This document shows positions 34,640 through 46,626 of a stretch of 64,000 nt of DNA, in pieces. The translations under genes were made by a program, and so were the position numbers. The stretch is from Sinohyriopsis cumingii (taxonomy: Eukaryota; Mollusca; Bivalvia; Unionida; Unionidae). The stretch spans positions 53,085,608 through 53,149,607 of the forward strand of contig CM068842.1 in assembly GCA_028554795.2 (NCBI GenBank). Direction: 5' to 3'. The first letter of the stretch is position 1. Each line of letters begins with the position of its first letter. The notes beneath the pieces were generated by a model. It was not told the DNA's origin, did no database searches, and saw only the letters and a list, made by a program, of their open reading frames with translations.

Positions 34640-35340
34640 TTATTGCTGATATGGTGACGAAAACAAGTAGCATTTTTGCTTCAGTAGCAACTTGAAGTCA
34701 CATGATGATCGATCCCTAAAGAAAAATGGATCTGGTATGGTCTTCAGTATGACTGCCTTTGCTGACCTATTGAAAATCTTATTATCGCTACTCCAAGATG
34801 GATGGTCATATCGACACGAAGTTTTCGCCAAATTATTTCTTAGTTGGTCCCATATTAAAATGGTATCAATCTGACATTAAGTTTGGCCACCATATCAATC
34901 CTCTTGAAAATCTTGTTATTTCTACTGCTAAATGGAAAGGCATAAAAAGATTTCTTACGATGTATAATGTATTGTTGAGCTTAAATGAAATTGTGATCTG
35001 ACATCAAATTGCCGCCATGGCAGCCATCTTTTAAATCATATGACTACTCTTCCGGAATGGATGGACATAAGAACATGGGGTTTACTTTCACAAGCCATGA
35101 TATCTAGTTAGTTCTAAACGAAAATGGCGCCAATCGTACATCCAATATGGTTGCAGTGACTGCCATGTTGAAATCTTGTTCATTTACTTCAGATGAATGG
35201 ATGGTCCAATTGTCACAAGGTTTTAACCAAATATATTCTAGTGATATCTAGTTTGTCCAAGATGAAAATGGCGTGGATCTGACATATAATATGTATGCTA
35301 CACCGGCCAATTTTAAAACCTTGCTTATTAATATCAGAGA
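34640..35340. repeat. Degenerate tandem of ~170-bp dispersed modules
   Basis: Phrases CTTGTTATTTCTACTGC, AAATGGATGGTCATA-like text, TTGTCCAAGATGAAAATGGC and ATCTGACAT recur three to four times with strong divergence; TTGCCGCCATGGCAGCCATC at about 35010 is a GC-rich palindromic piece. Short open frames here are not supported. Confidence 0.5.
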
Positions 35341-35885
35341 TTGTTTCAACACTGACCATTTAAATTAAGAAGTGATCAAATCTTTGATTCCTGGAAATTA
35401 TTTTCGTGCAGTAGTGTCACTCCCTTCGAGGAACATTTGTTAATGTTCACAAGTTTAGTGTTGTATTTCTGATTCTACAGGTTTTTTAATCAACCTCTAT
35501 TGGAACATTTACGTTGTTTTTCTTCTGTATTTTCTCGAATTGTGTTTAATATATGTTGAAATTCACGTGTTATTGACAATGTAGAAAGTACACAATCTCC
35601 ACGGTTAGTAATATTTGCCATTGATCTATTTTTTCAAAATGAATTAAGAATACTTAATTCAATAAAATAGGCAACTGGCCCAAATTACATATATACATAC
35701 ATAAAACAAACATGTGATGTGAGTGTAAGAAGTGCAAGTTCAGTAAGTGTAGGTACTTAGACTGGTGTAATAGTTTTCTTTCTCCGTGCTAACGAGAGCA
35801 AACATGCAAATTGATACAATATTTTCTCTGATTACTTCAGAAGGCATCAAAACATTTGTCCTCATGTGGGTTTAAACACAGAAGC
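35341..35885. other. Intergenic, nothing recognised
   Basis: No repeat or exon seen. Confidence 0.4.
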
Positions 35886-35907
35886 GGGGGGGTGGGGGGT
35901 GGGTGGG
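35886..35907 (+). other. Strong G-quadruplex motif
   Basis: Four G-runs (7, 6, 3 and 3) are separated by single T residues, an arrangement known to favour very stable parallel quadruplexes. It is isolated in AT-rich DNA. Confidence 0.8.
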
Positions 35908-35929
35908 TAAATACTTCAAATGATTATCT

Positions 35930-36400
35930 GTAAATGTTGGACAACAGCAAAAATATTATAAAACGATATTCTGTTTCCATTATATTAAGATCGCAGCATG
36001 GACAGTCTGTCTTCATATTTCAGTTTCTCAATGCAACCTAATTAACCTTAACATCAAATAACCCGCCTCTCATTTTACAGTATGTATTCCTAAAATTAGG
36101 CTTGTCTAAGCAGATCAAATAATCTTCAACGGACAAATATGTCTTTAATATCCTATATAGTCTCAGCCTGTCCATGCTTTTCACCTCTGCATGCTGATGT
36201 TGTGTATCTTTACATCAAGCCTTTGTTATGCTCATACACATGTCGTTGTTCCCACTCCTTGTTATACCATGCCTTACAAAGACCATAACTCGTCAAAGAT
36301 TTCTTAACATTATGAGCGCAAATTCTAGAGCTACTACCTGCACCCTGAAGCCGAGAGAGTTGCGTTTTATAATACAATTTGGGCACCTGACATTTCAATT
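35930..36400 (-). mobile_element. LINE C-terminal relic
   Basis: On the - strand, from 36398 downward, the sequence reads a helical segment with NVKKSLTSYGLCKAWYNKEW, then after frameshifts SMDRLRLYRILKTYLSVEDY, FRNTYCKMRGG and finally CPCCDLNIMETEYRF. The pattern (vW-N-ewe, then S-RL-LYR-K-E-YL, R-KMR, C-C-ETE-F) is the region downstream of RT in some invertebrate non-LTR elements, ending in a CC-ExxF motif. Only this tail is present; in-frame stops mark it as dead. Confidence 0.55.
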
Positions 36401-36411
36401 AGTTTCAACCA

Positions 36412-36640
36412 ATGCTTGATTGGTCTGACAATAGACTGGTATACAGATTTGATTGGTCTGGCAATATACCGGTATACAGATTTGATTGGCAATATATGGG
36501 CATACAGATTTGATTGGTCTGGCAATATGCCGTTATACAGATTTAATTGGTCTGGGAATATACCGGTATACATATTTGATTGGCAATATAGCGGCATCCA
36601 GAGTTGATTGGTCTGGCAATATACCAGTATCCAGATTTAA
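36412..36640 (+). repeat. Minisatellite, ~33-bp unit, ~7 copies
   Basis: Units like GATTGGTCTGGCAATATACC plus GGTATACAGATTT. Many units contain the palindrome ATACCGGTAT. Some copies lack the GTCTG piece, giving shorter units. Open frames in both directions are by-products of the repeat. Confidence 0.9.
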
Positions 36641-37249
36641 GAGTTACATCCTGATTCTCCTTGCACAAAACAGGACTCGATTTGCCCAACTGTAAGACAC
36701 ATTTACATGATTTATCATGCATTCTTTCTACATCATGGGCTTCACTAAGTCAAAATGTGCAAAATTGCAATGTCAAAACTTCCAAATAAAATACAAATAA
36801 CCTTCATGGTCATAGGTCGAGGTCACTCTAGATAGTAATTATTTTCTGCACGATACTATATGTTTGTCAATACCTTTTGAAGATTACTAAATGCTTCTTT
36901 GAACGAGTTCTGTAATATGTAATTATATTCTGTTTTAAAATAGGCACAGGACGTACGAACGGATTTAGAATTCACAAGTGTTGATGAGAAAGTCCCCTTC
37001 TCGACCTTTTTATAAAATAAAAAAGAATTGCTGCAAACTGACACCCTTGCTCTTCGTCCATTTTATACAAGTAACTATTGATATGCAAATGAGGCACCCA
37101 GTCATGCTTGAAATCCCAAGATCAAAGAAACACGAACGAACACTGTCCATCCAAAGTCCAACTTTTACTAACTTTTTCCCAGCACAATAACTAGAGTTCT
37201 CCACCATCTACATTTACTAATGTTTGTTGATAGGTTGCACTTGGACTAA
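36641..37249. other. Intergenic, nothing firmly recognised
   Basis: A stray AGGTCG-AGGTCACTC phrase near 36815 links it to the AGGTCA repeat; otherwise unassigned. Confidence 0.4.
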
Positions 37250-38060
37250 GGACAAATGTCAAAGATCATGGTCGCTGGGATTGAAAGTATAAAATGGTGT
37301 TTACGCACAGTGATATTATTTCTGCAACGCGTACACTTTTTTTGTAGTGGAAGTCATCCTGTGTTGGACTTTCCAGCTGAGAAGGAAATAGCATTTTTAA
37401 AAGAGACATGTTAATATAAAGATCTCTAGATTTAAGGTATTTTACTCTTTGTTTACCTTTATTTTGAATGCAAACGTTCGTATACCTAAACTTACTGGGT
37501 ACCTTAAAGCCATGATGGTACTGATGTGCTGTTATGCATACTGGGCGGCTTGCACATAAGGGAAGGAAGATCTCAATCGATTTTGAGGTCAGAAGGTCAA
37601 ATTTTATGGTCACTGTGACTGCAAGAAGAAAAATGGTTTCTGCACAGTAACATTATTTCTACATCACAGACAGAGACCAAATTTTACATTTTACTTGCAA
37701 TTGGGTTAAGGAATAAGCCTTTCGATTTTTGGGTCAAAACTTCAATGTCAAGATCACTATAACTGAAAGAATAAAAATCGTGTCGGCAAAATTTATTAGT
37801 CAACCGCCATGTATCTTTACTTATATTTCTGGATAACCTACATGTTGAGAAAGAAAGAAGCCTATAGATTTGGGTCAAAAGGTCAGAGTAAGGTCACTGA
37901 CTAAAAGTCGAAAAATGTTTTCGGATTGATAGGCTTATATCTAGACCACATACCTTGACCACGCTTCTTTTGGAGTTTGCAATTAAGGTACGCCTGTTGT
38001 TTTTGGCGTCAAGAAATAAAAGGTAGCTATCACTGTGACTAAGAGATAAAATAGTTTGCA
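37250..38060 (+). repeat. AGGTCA-rich dispersed repeat, ~5 tandem degenerate units
   Basis: Units of about 130-160 bp share AGGTCAnnGTCACTGTGACTG-type cores (near 37595, 37745, 37880, 38020), AAAAATGGTTTCTGCACAG, TAACATTATTTCTACATCAC and a TTACTTGCAATTGGGTTAAG-like stretch. Same family as 16240 and 17160. Confidence 0.7.
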
Positions 38061-38329
38061 GAATAAAGTTTTTTTCCAGAGCAAGTTAATTAACCACACT
38101 TTTTGGATGACGTGCAATTAGGATGATATAGAAACCGACATAGAGCTCTCGCATTTAGTAACTCGAATCAGAAAATAATGGTTTATATGAAGTAAATATT
38201 TTTCATGTACATTTAACAGTAAATTTAATTTCGCGTACTTTGACCAAAGGGTCAATTCATTGAGACTCGTTAGACAATTATCTAGAGGAGTCAGCTATGT
38301 TCTACTAATGCCTTAATTGGTGGCTGTTA

Positions 38330-39475
38330 CATTGTAAGACTATTATGCATCCTGTGTCTGTTACATTGCAAGACTATTATGACATCCTGTGTCTGTTACA
38401 TTGCAAGACTATTATGCATCCTGTGTCTGTTACATTGCAAGACTATTATGCATCCTGTGTCTGTTATATTGCAAGACTATTATGACATCCTGTGTCTGTT
38501 ACATTTCAAAACAATTATGACATCCTGTGTCTGTTATATTGCAAGATTATTATGACATCCTGTATCTGTTACATTGCAAGACTATTATGCATCCTGTGGC
38601 TGTTACATTGTAAGACTATTATGACATCCTATGTCTGTTACATTGCAAGACTATTATGACATCCTGTGTCTGTTACATTGCAAAACAATTATGACATCCT
38701 GTGTCTGTTACATTGCAAGACTATTATGACATCCTGTATCTGTTACATTGCAAGACTATTATGCATCCTGTGTCTGTTACATTGCAAGACTATTATGCAT
38801 CCTGTGTCTGTTACATTGCAAGACTATTATGACATCCTGTGTCTGTTACATTTCAAAACAATTATGACATCCTGTGTCTGTTATATTGCAAGACTATTAT
38901 GACATCCTGTATCTGTTACATTGCAAGACTATTATGACATCCTATGTCTGTTACATTGCAAGACTGTTATGCATCCTGTGCCTGTTACATTGTAAGACTA
39001 TTATGACATCCTATGTCTGTTACATTGCAAGACTATTATGACATCCTGTGTCTGTTTCATTGCAAAACAATTATGACATCCTGTGCCTGTTACATTGCAA
39101 GACTATTATGACATCCTGTATCTGTTACATTGCAAGACTATTATGCATCCTGTGTCTGTTACATTGCAAAACTATTATGCATCCTGTGCCTGTCACATTG
39201 CAAAACAATTATAACATCCTGTGTCTGTTACATTGCAAGACTATTATGATATCATGTATCTGTTACATTGCAAGACTATTATGCATCCTGTGTCTGTTAC
39301 ATTGCAAGACTATTATGCATCCTGTGCCTGTTACATTGCAAAACAATTATAACATCCTGTGTCTGTTACATTACAAGACTATTATGACATCCTGTATCTG
39401 TTACATTGCAAGACTATTATGCATCCTGTGTCTGTTACAAAGCAGATTATTATGGCATCCTGTGTCTGTGTGAAG
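38330..39475 (+). repeat. Long minisatellite, 34/35-bp unit, ~33 copies
   Basis: CTGTTACATTGCAAGACTAT plus TATGACATCCTGTGT (35 bp) alternates with a form lacking one base (TATGCATCC, 34 bp). Blocks of units recur: a run of about 11 units near 38640-38900 is closely repeated at 39020-39300, pointing to block duplication. The alternation of 34- and 35-bp units opens long but meaningless reading frames. Confidence 0.92.
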
Positions 39476-40902
39476 AATTTGTTGATAACCCACCTCTGCC
39501 TAAAAAGAATCAATAATCCACTACTCGTTTAGCATTCATAAGAAATCAACATAACTGTTAAACCTACCAAGTATTAGTTCGGTAGCGATAGATAACACTT
39601 TCACATGAAAACTGACCCTTCATGTAAAAAACTTTGGGACACAACGCCATGGCATAACTAATTTTCTAGACATTTATTACAAAGCGCAATAAGAAACATT
39701 TTGCACAAATTTGAATTCTCTTATGTCAGCGAATTATACCGGCGTTAAATCAAAGTATCCCGAACACCAACTGTTATTATGACCCATATATGAAGTCGGA
39801 ACAAATGCATACTGTATTAGACATGTAAAAATACCATGAAAATCATGAAATCTAGACACCGTATATAATGATATGCTATAAAAATTAAAGATGCTCACAA
39901 ACGATGCTATGAAGCCCATGACAACAACACATATTTACAAATCTATGCTATCCATGATCCAAAAATGCATACTGTAGGACGCCAACAACATTGACATGAC
40001 GCTCACACGTCTAAGTGTTAGGCGGAGATTATTTGCTAAAATGACTCGATAAAGTACAAATTTAGCACTTGGAGAAGAGAAAACAAAATCACATTTTAAG
40101 AATATGGCCGACTCCTCTAATTAGTCGACCATTAAAATCAAATGACTCCGACCCCACCCCTACCCTACCACCGCCAAACTCCCGTATATGAACCAAATAA
40201 GTCTAATTTGTACATGCACACAGATGTCGTACATTTACGTATTACGCGGCGTACATACTCTTAAAAACATACTCTTAAAAACAGTCTGGGCAAATACGTT
40301 ACCGTCTACTTTACCACTGGTACGTATGAAAGAGGTTTCTAAAGGCGAAATTTGATGTTTACATTTTTTTCTTTTTCTTATTCGTAAATAAAATGAAGAA
40401 AAAAAGTTGCTTTACACTGAATCAATAGAAAGTGAAAGGATATATGTACATCTTGACATATGTTCTTAGGATTTATGTTTGAAAATGAATCTACAACATA
40501 GAATCTATCAAAAAATGTCATCAAATGTGAGCTGTTACATCTTGGCAAAAATGGGACTGGATTGAATAAAGTGAGGGGATTGAATAGGGTGAAAAGGTAT
40601 TTAAATAAATAAATGTAACACCATGACATTTTCCAGTGACCGTACAATGTGTACCAGTATATGTTTCCTCATTTCAAGGTCCAACAGAAGCAGAGCGGTT
40701 TACAAATTCACCTGCCATTGTTTGATGCGCCAATTTTAAATCATCTGAAGGGGGTCATTTTCGTCACATCGTTTACAAATATAAATGTACTTTTCTAGTT
40801 GATGTTAATCCGTTGATAAGTGGCATATTTTCACCCACTCGATCAAATATATCCGTTATTAACTCGATACACAAAAAAGTTAATCTACATTTTCTTGAGT
40901 AG

Positions 40903-40906
<4 letters not shown>
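39476..40906. other. Intergenic, nothing recognised
   Basis: Stops in all frames; no family or tandem signal apart from a short duplicated CATACTCTTAAAAA near 40255-40280. Confidence 0.4.

Positions 40907-40974
<68 letters not shown>
40907..40974. repeat. (TA)n microsatellite
   Basis: About 68 bp of pure AT alternation. Confidence 0.95.
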
Positions 40975-40976
<2 letters not shown>

Positions 40977-41040
40977 CATTTCACTGTTGAAGTGGAAACA
41001 TTTGACAGTACATTATGTTTCCACTTCATGAGTGAAATAT
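40971..41040. repeat. Long imperfect hairpin next to (TA)n
   Basis: TGAAGTGGAAACAT (40988-41001) and ATGTTTCCACTTCA (41015-41028) are perfect reverse complements with a 13-nt loop; the stem extends imperfectly outward through TTTCA / TGAAA. It may be the palindromic end of a small element. Confidence 0.7.
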
Positions 41041-41870
41041 TTCCAATTTCTGCGTAAAACGTAGATTTTTTTTATCATGTATTTTAAAGGCAGAAACGTT
41101 CGATTTGCGTGGATTTGTTTCATCATTTTGTGCGATTAACGGATGCCTTAGTGCATAGATAAAAAGAAAATCGAAAATTTTATTCTAATTTGACGACTGC
41201 GACCTTTGCAAATTATGACTGTTCATGTAATGCTTCAAATTGCGTATTTTGGCAAATTAATGATTATTTTCATGCGAAAATGAAGAGACTTTTTATTTTT
41301 GGTAACATCTATTGCATGTGCGGATTGATACAGTGAACATGGCTGATGTTAATGTACTATAGCAACATGACAACGTTCAGACTGAATTCGGGGCGTAGAA
41401 TTATTAAATAACAGATTTTACTGATTGTGAGGTAACCAGTTTATTTTTATTGTCACTTACATTCGGTTTCTAATCGACACTAATTGATGCCTTTTTTCTC
41501 CATCGTTTTCAGGCATAATTTATTGTATCACAGTTAAAATTCCTACTTAAACAATTTTATTACTATTCGTAATTAAGAGGTTTATACAAATATTACCGTT
41601 TATCAAAGAGCGTAACAGATATAATGCGTGCGTTTATTTATTGACAAAATATATCGAATAAGAACAGGTCATGTAAGTTTAGTCACTGACAATTTGCATG
41701 ATTCGTGTGGAGCACTAATCAACTAACTGCGATGTGTTTTTTTTTTTTGGTTTCACTGGTATGCATTCTTGACGGCGCCTTTTCACTGAGTTCATAAATA
41801 TATGCTAAAGAGTCAACAATCTCTGCACATTTTAAGATACTTCCATCCTGATGGGAAGAGAGGGGGAGGG
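41041..41870. other. Intergenic, nothing recognised
   Basis: AT-rich, no supported feature. Confidence 0.4.
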
Positions 41871-41992
<122 letters not shown>

Positions 41993-42079
41993 AGCCTAAA
42001 TTTGGAAATACAGGTCTGAATAACATATATAAGGGCAGATTTACTTCATTCATGGAAAAATAATTCAGTTTCGAAAGTG

Positions 42080-42125
42080 ATATCACCATTGTGGCGATTA
42101 AGGTGGTATCGCCACTGTGGCGATA
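42080..42125. repeat. Paired palindromes, TATCGCCAC-T-GTGGCGATA
   Basis: A perfect 9-bp inverted repeat around a single T lies at 42107-42125. Immediately left (42080-42100) is a diverged version, TATCACCATTGTGGCGATT. Two adjacent related palindromes in AT-rich DNA could be a binding-site pair or the core of a decayed MITE. Confidence 0.65.
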
Positions 42126-43032
42126 TACTTTTTTCTTCTGATATATTTCAATATCTTATTATGTAATATATAATTTAGGCATATATTCTCTTCATAATTA
42201 TTTTAACAAAATAACGCATAGCGTGATATACAAATCAGGTACTATACTATGATATGCACGTTGCCATAATTCTAATTACAGTTTAGGCTTACCCGTATAT
42301 GGCTGACATCATGTGAGCATGACGGGGCTTCAATTATACTTTTCTGTGTGATCCACATGTACAAATCAGGTGAGCTGCTGAAAGAGCGACGCTACCTGCT
42401 TCATGAAATGCTGCATAATCATTTGTCCTCTTAATTCCAAATCTAAAATCTGAAGGAAAGATAAGTGTCAACGAGGATATGGGCAATACATGTTGTGGGT
42501 GTCTCCTAGGCGAGAAAGTAAGCATAACGTCAACATACACACACAGATATATTATTTATTTTTGATGAACTTTAAACTGATATAAAGGTATATGCTGTTT
42601 TTTCTTTTATATATTGGCAGCGTTGCTTTAATTGTACGAAGTCAGAAAACAGAGGATCGCGCGATTATTATTGACAGAATTATTGCCATGTTCATTAGCA
42701 TACATTTTATTTTAAAAGTGTTGATATTAGAGACAGTTTTCACAATTTTAGAAGAAAAAAATACCATTGCTATGGAAGAATAATAATGTACTCGCTTCTT
42801 ATAAGTAGAATCCAAACTGCAAACTAATATCGGCCGTCTCATAATGCGTTGGCACATCTGGGTCTATGCAGTTTGTTAAAGGTAATCAGTAGAACATACA
42901 ACATAAACCATGATATCTCGGCGTATTCTGCCACCGCATATCAGAGTCTATGATCTTCGAAGTTGGACCCGACTTGTAAGCGTGGCTATACAGAAACTGT
43001 TTCATATAGACCGTTATATACACGATTCTTCA
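42126..43032. other. Intergenic, nothing recognised
   Basis: Short open frames on both strands have no supporting signal. Confidence 0.4.
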
Positions 43033-43279
43033 CGACCACTCTGGTGGCATAGTGGTTAGAGCGTCCGCCTTGGATACGGGAGGTCGTGGGTTCGATCCCC
43101 GGCCGAGTCATACCAAAGACTTACAAAAATGGTACTCACAGCTGCCTCGCTTGGCGCTCACCATTAAGATGTTAGTGCCCCGGTGCTAGACATCACTATA
43201 AATTGCCACACTGCAGACATCGTAGCGATATGATTGAAAAATTGTTAAAGCAAAGTTAAAAATCCAAATCACACACACA
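43033..43279 (+). repeat. tRNA-derived SINE, family A, internally deleted
   Basis: An excellent head (CACTCTGGTGGCATAGTGG, GTGGGTTCGATCCCCGGCC) and 3' end (CACTGCAGACATCGTAGCG, then AATCACACAC), but about 90 bp of the body between TTAGTG and CCCCGGTGCTAGACATC is missing. Confidence 0.85.
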
Positions 43280-44118
43280 CGATTCTTCCCATATTGCATA
43301 GTACACTCATGTCTGAGGGTAGGCTATGATATCCCCATTTGCGTAAAACAATCAGGTCGTAGGGTTGGCTGTGGAAATATTAATTTTTCCGCGATTTGTA
43401 GGCCATTTATTCGTTTATTGCTCCCGTCACATTTTGTTTACAATCATCTTCACCTTCTGTCATGTACAAACTGGTACATGCTGACTGTTATCTCTAAAAC
43501 CCTATTTTGAGGATTTCTACCACTCTTTTGGTATGATATTGCTCATACTCATTGTGCAGTTGGTTTATAACCACTCTTCTGTAAAGTGTATCCACTGTCA
43601 ATGCTTTCAGTAATGCAATTTTTAAACATATATCCTCTTAATTTTAAACAACATATAAAACCGATGCATTGTCTTGAGTACTAATCTCTGCCCTATCTCC
43701 GCATTTTGAATAGCTATCAAGGTCTCTACATGTAGTGTCATTGCAATGCATAATATTTCGGGATAGCTTTGTGCAAACACTACACGTGTATATGACTGAT
43801 TTGATAAAACTCAAGTCCTATCTCAATGAAAATGCCAAGGGTTGATAAACATTTATTTTATAGTGAGGGATCGAGAGAGTTGCGGAATGTTTAGAACATT
43901 TACTCCTTCTGCACACGCTCCCCATCCCTTCTGCACACACCCAATCTCACCTGCTTAAATATGCTTTTTCGTACAACATCATAATTTATAAAAACTTAAT
44001 ACAAAATCTTAGTATAAAAATAAGGATGCTTTACGTAAAAGTATCTTTATTAAACAGGTGAGGTAAGCCTAGAAAGTAACTCAGTATTTATCTGTCGGCC
44101 TATATAGTGTGTGTCAGT
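43280..44118. other. Intergenic, nothing recognised
   Basis: No supported feature. Confidence 0.4.

Positions 44119-44148
<30 letters not shown>
44119..44148. repeat. (TC)n microsatellite
   Basis: Short TC run with one TG interruption. Confidence 0.9.
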
Positions 44149-44149
<1 letters not shown>

Positions 44150-44937
44150 GAATCTGTCAGCATACCAAAACTGAAGTCATCTGCGTGGTTGCAAACTATA
44201 TATAGCAAGGTATAAGTAGAAGTTTTCGAAAAAGGGATTTCCATTGTACCGATAATTTAATGAATATATTAACATCGGCAGCAGGTGGACATGCTAATGG
44301 ACTATTCTAGTAAAATTCTAAATCATTTGCTGCCGTTGTAAGATGATATTAATGTACAGTATATGGATTCACAATACAAATTTTGGACTCTTTGATGGTG
44401 TTCTAATATAACATTCTACAGATGTCGTTTTAGTTTACTTTTGAGTTTTGTTGAAAATGCAACTTTCAATCCTATCACCTAACGTTTGAATTGTGCATTT
44501 TGGTCGTTTTGATGAGAAATAGAGCAGACTGCAGCAGTATAAAGGCTTGGATCGGAATAATCAGACATAATGAATACATAAAAAACGGATTATTTAACCC
44601 CCACGATGTACCCATGCAGTGGCTTGGGAAGAAATTAAGCCCCCTTCCTGCAAAATGTAATTCTGGGACCCCTTCGCCACAGCTGCGAGAATTGCTTGGG
44701 CGACAATGCCCACTGTATCCACATCTTCTGATAGAAAGGATTTATGTACCTTTTTGCTGTCACACGTGCTCGCATCCGTTAACTCCGACTTTTTTATACG
44801 GGCAAGTAGTTGATGCATTGAGACAGCTAGAACAGCAACAAATAAGATCTTATAGAAATGTGTAACTAAATAATGATGAAGATATTATTTTTATTCCACC
44901 CTTCTCAATTACTCAACTACTCTAGCATGATCAATTG

Positions 44938-44940
<3 letters not shown>
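44149..44940. other. Intergenic; possible transposon debris at 44615-44780
   Basis: CAGTGGCTTGGGAAG, TTAAGCCCCCTTCCTGC, AAAATGTAATTCTGGGACCC is GC-richer than its surroundings and carries a 124-codon open stretch (44491-44865) on the + strand with no family likeness. It looks like a dispersed-repeat fragment, not a gene. Confidence 0.35.

Positions 44941-44979
<39 letters not shown>
44941..44979. repeat. (TC)n microsatellite
   Basis: Pure TC for 38 bp. Confidence 0.95.
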
Positions 44980-44981
<2 letters not shown>

Positions 44982-45525
44982 AGACCAAGATAAGGCCTGA
45001 TTTAAATTTCATAAGTGTTCTAGGACACACGCACACACAACACCTACATGCGTGCCCTAGCACATCAGCTAAGCTGGCACACTTGTGATATTTAAATCAG
45101 GACGATCTTTTTCCCCATAATGAATGAAAATAATCACACTTAAAAGTAATAGTTCACCGCTATGGATATCTATATCTTATATTGTTAGTACAAACCATTT
45201 AATATATACGGCTAGCATAACGGTTTCAAAAAAATCAATAGGGTATGCATGACTGAAATGCTGCTTCTTTATGCTTGGTATATGAGTTTTTTTATTGCAT
45301 CGTACATTTTTTCCGAGCTAAATACGATATATAACCTTCTATTAAATACCTATACTGATTTTCATTACTACTGTACATAAGCTTTGTTCACGTACAATAG
45401 ATAAGAAAATAATATACCGACACCAACACTGTTTACACACCGCTATAGCACAGTCATTACTATCGTGCTAGTGAAATTCTACTACTACAAAAATGTACTT
45501 ATTAAAGTGTAGTGATCTCGCAACA
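44980..45525. other. Intergenic, nothing recognised
   Basis: No supported feature. Confidence 0.4.
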
Positions 45526-45832
45526 GTGCGTGTGTGTGCTTTATATTTTTAACGTAGCTTTAACAATTTTAGTCGTATTGCTATAATGTTTGCAATATGG
45601 CAGTTGATAGTGATGTCAAACACTGGGCATCATGCCGCAGACATGTGGCATAGCGTCCCATCCACTCACATTATCCTGACACCGGGCCGACCACTCCTAG
45701 CACTAACCTCACAATGCTGAACGCCAAGAGTACCATTTTTATAAGTCTTTGGTATACCACGGCCGGGGTTTGAGCATGCGATCTTCCTTATTCGTGGAGG
45801 ACGCTCTAACCACTTAGGCCACCAGAGCGGTC
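45526..45832 (-). repeat. tRNA-derived SINE, family A, full length
   Basis: Reverse orientation: tail GTGCGTGTGTGTG, then TTTTTAACGTAGCTTTAAC, the body with GGGCCGACCACTCCTAGCAC, and the head ending GGCCACCAGAGCGGTC. Box B is mutated (GGGGTTTGAGCATGC read on +). Confidence 0.85.
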
Positions 45833-46626
45833 CTACAACAATGCAATAAAATTTAATACAGTGCACTAGCACAAGCAGTCAGCAATGTCAAGGTAAGCGA
45901 GTTGTAATTCAAGGCCAGAAGTATGCGGTTTGATTCTTACCCTCAGAGTATTGTTTTCTTTATAATTAAGAACCACCGTTACTGTATTTAGAAAAGCTGA
46001 AACAAAGCTGCAAATCGAATGCATATTTCGAGAGTTAAAAAAATCTATAAGTTTCAGTGTGGCTTAGGAAAGATACATTTGTGTGACAAATGAGTTGCCA
46101 ACACAAAAGAAACGTAACACAGTCTCTCGTGCACATAAAAAACTCACTAGGAAGACGCATGTAAAAATAAATAAGGCAGCTCAAATAATGAAAGAAATAT
46201 AATTATATCTTACATACAAGAAACGTGACACAGTCTCTGGTGTAAGCAACACTCAGAGCATTGCGCTCCCAGAACATTATTAAAATATCTGCGATTTCAA
46301 CAAAAATATGTCCTCTGGTTTAGTTCTGATATAACTACCTTCAGAGACAGACTCGACAGACAACCAGGTGAATATTTTGCGATCATTTATCACACAACTT
46401 AAATATAACATTTTGTCTACGTTTGTCATTAAATACTTTGAACTATTTAAATTTAAATAAACGAAGATTCCTTAAATCGCTCAACAGATTCCAAAGCATG
46501 ATGTACAGAGTTTACAAAACATGTAATACGTGCACAAACTTGAAGTATGTAGACTTTAAAAACATTAACACTTAAATACATAGAAATTCACTTGAAAGAA
46601 ATGTAAATAAGTGGTAAATATTTACG

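Noticed and set aside
36410..36700. Overlapping open frames on both strands
   Set aside because: All are translations of the 33-bp minisatellite (repeating YTDLIGL-type peptides).
38330..39475. CRISPR-like regular array, and a 141-codon open frame (39048-39473)
   Set aside because: The units are uniformly repeated with no unique spacers, and the genome is eukaryotic. The open frame and its 78-codon neighbour at 38666 are translations of the minisatellite in rotating frames.
44491..44865. 124-codon open frame as a gene
   Set aside because: No family likeness, no splice or start context, GC-rich dispersed-repeat look (CAGTGGCTTGGGAAG onwards).
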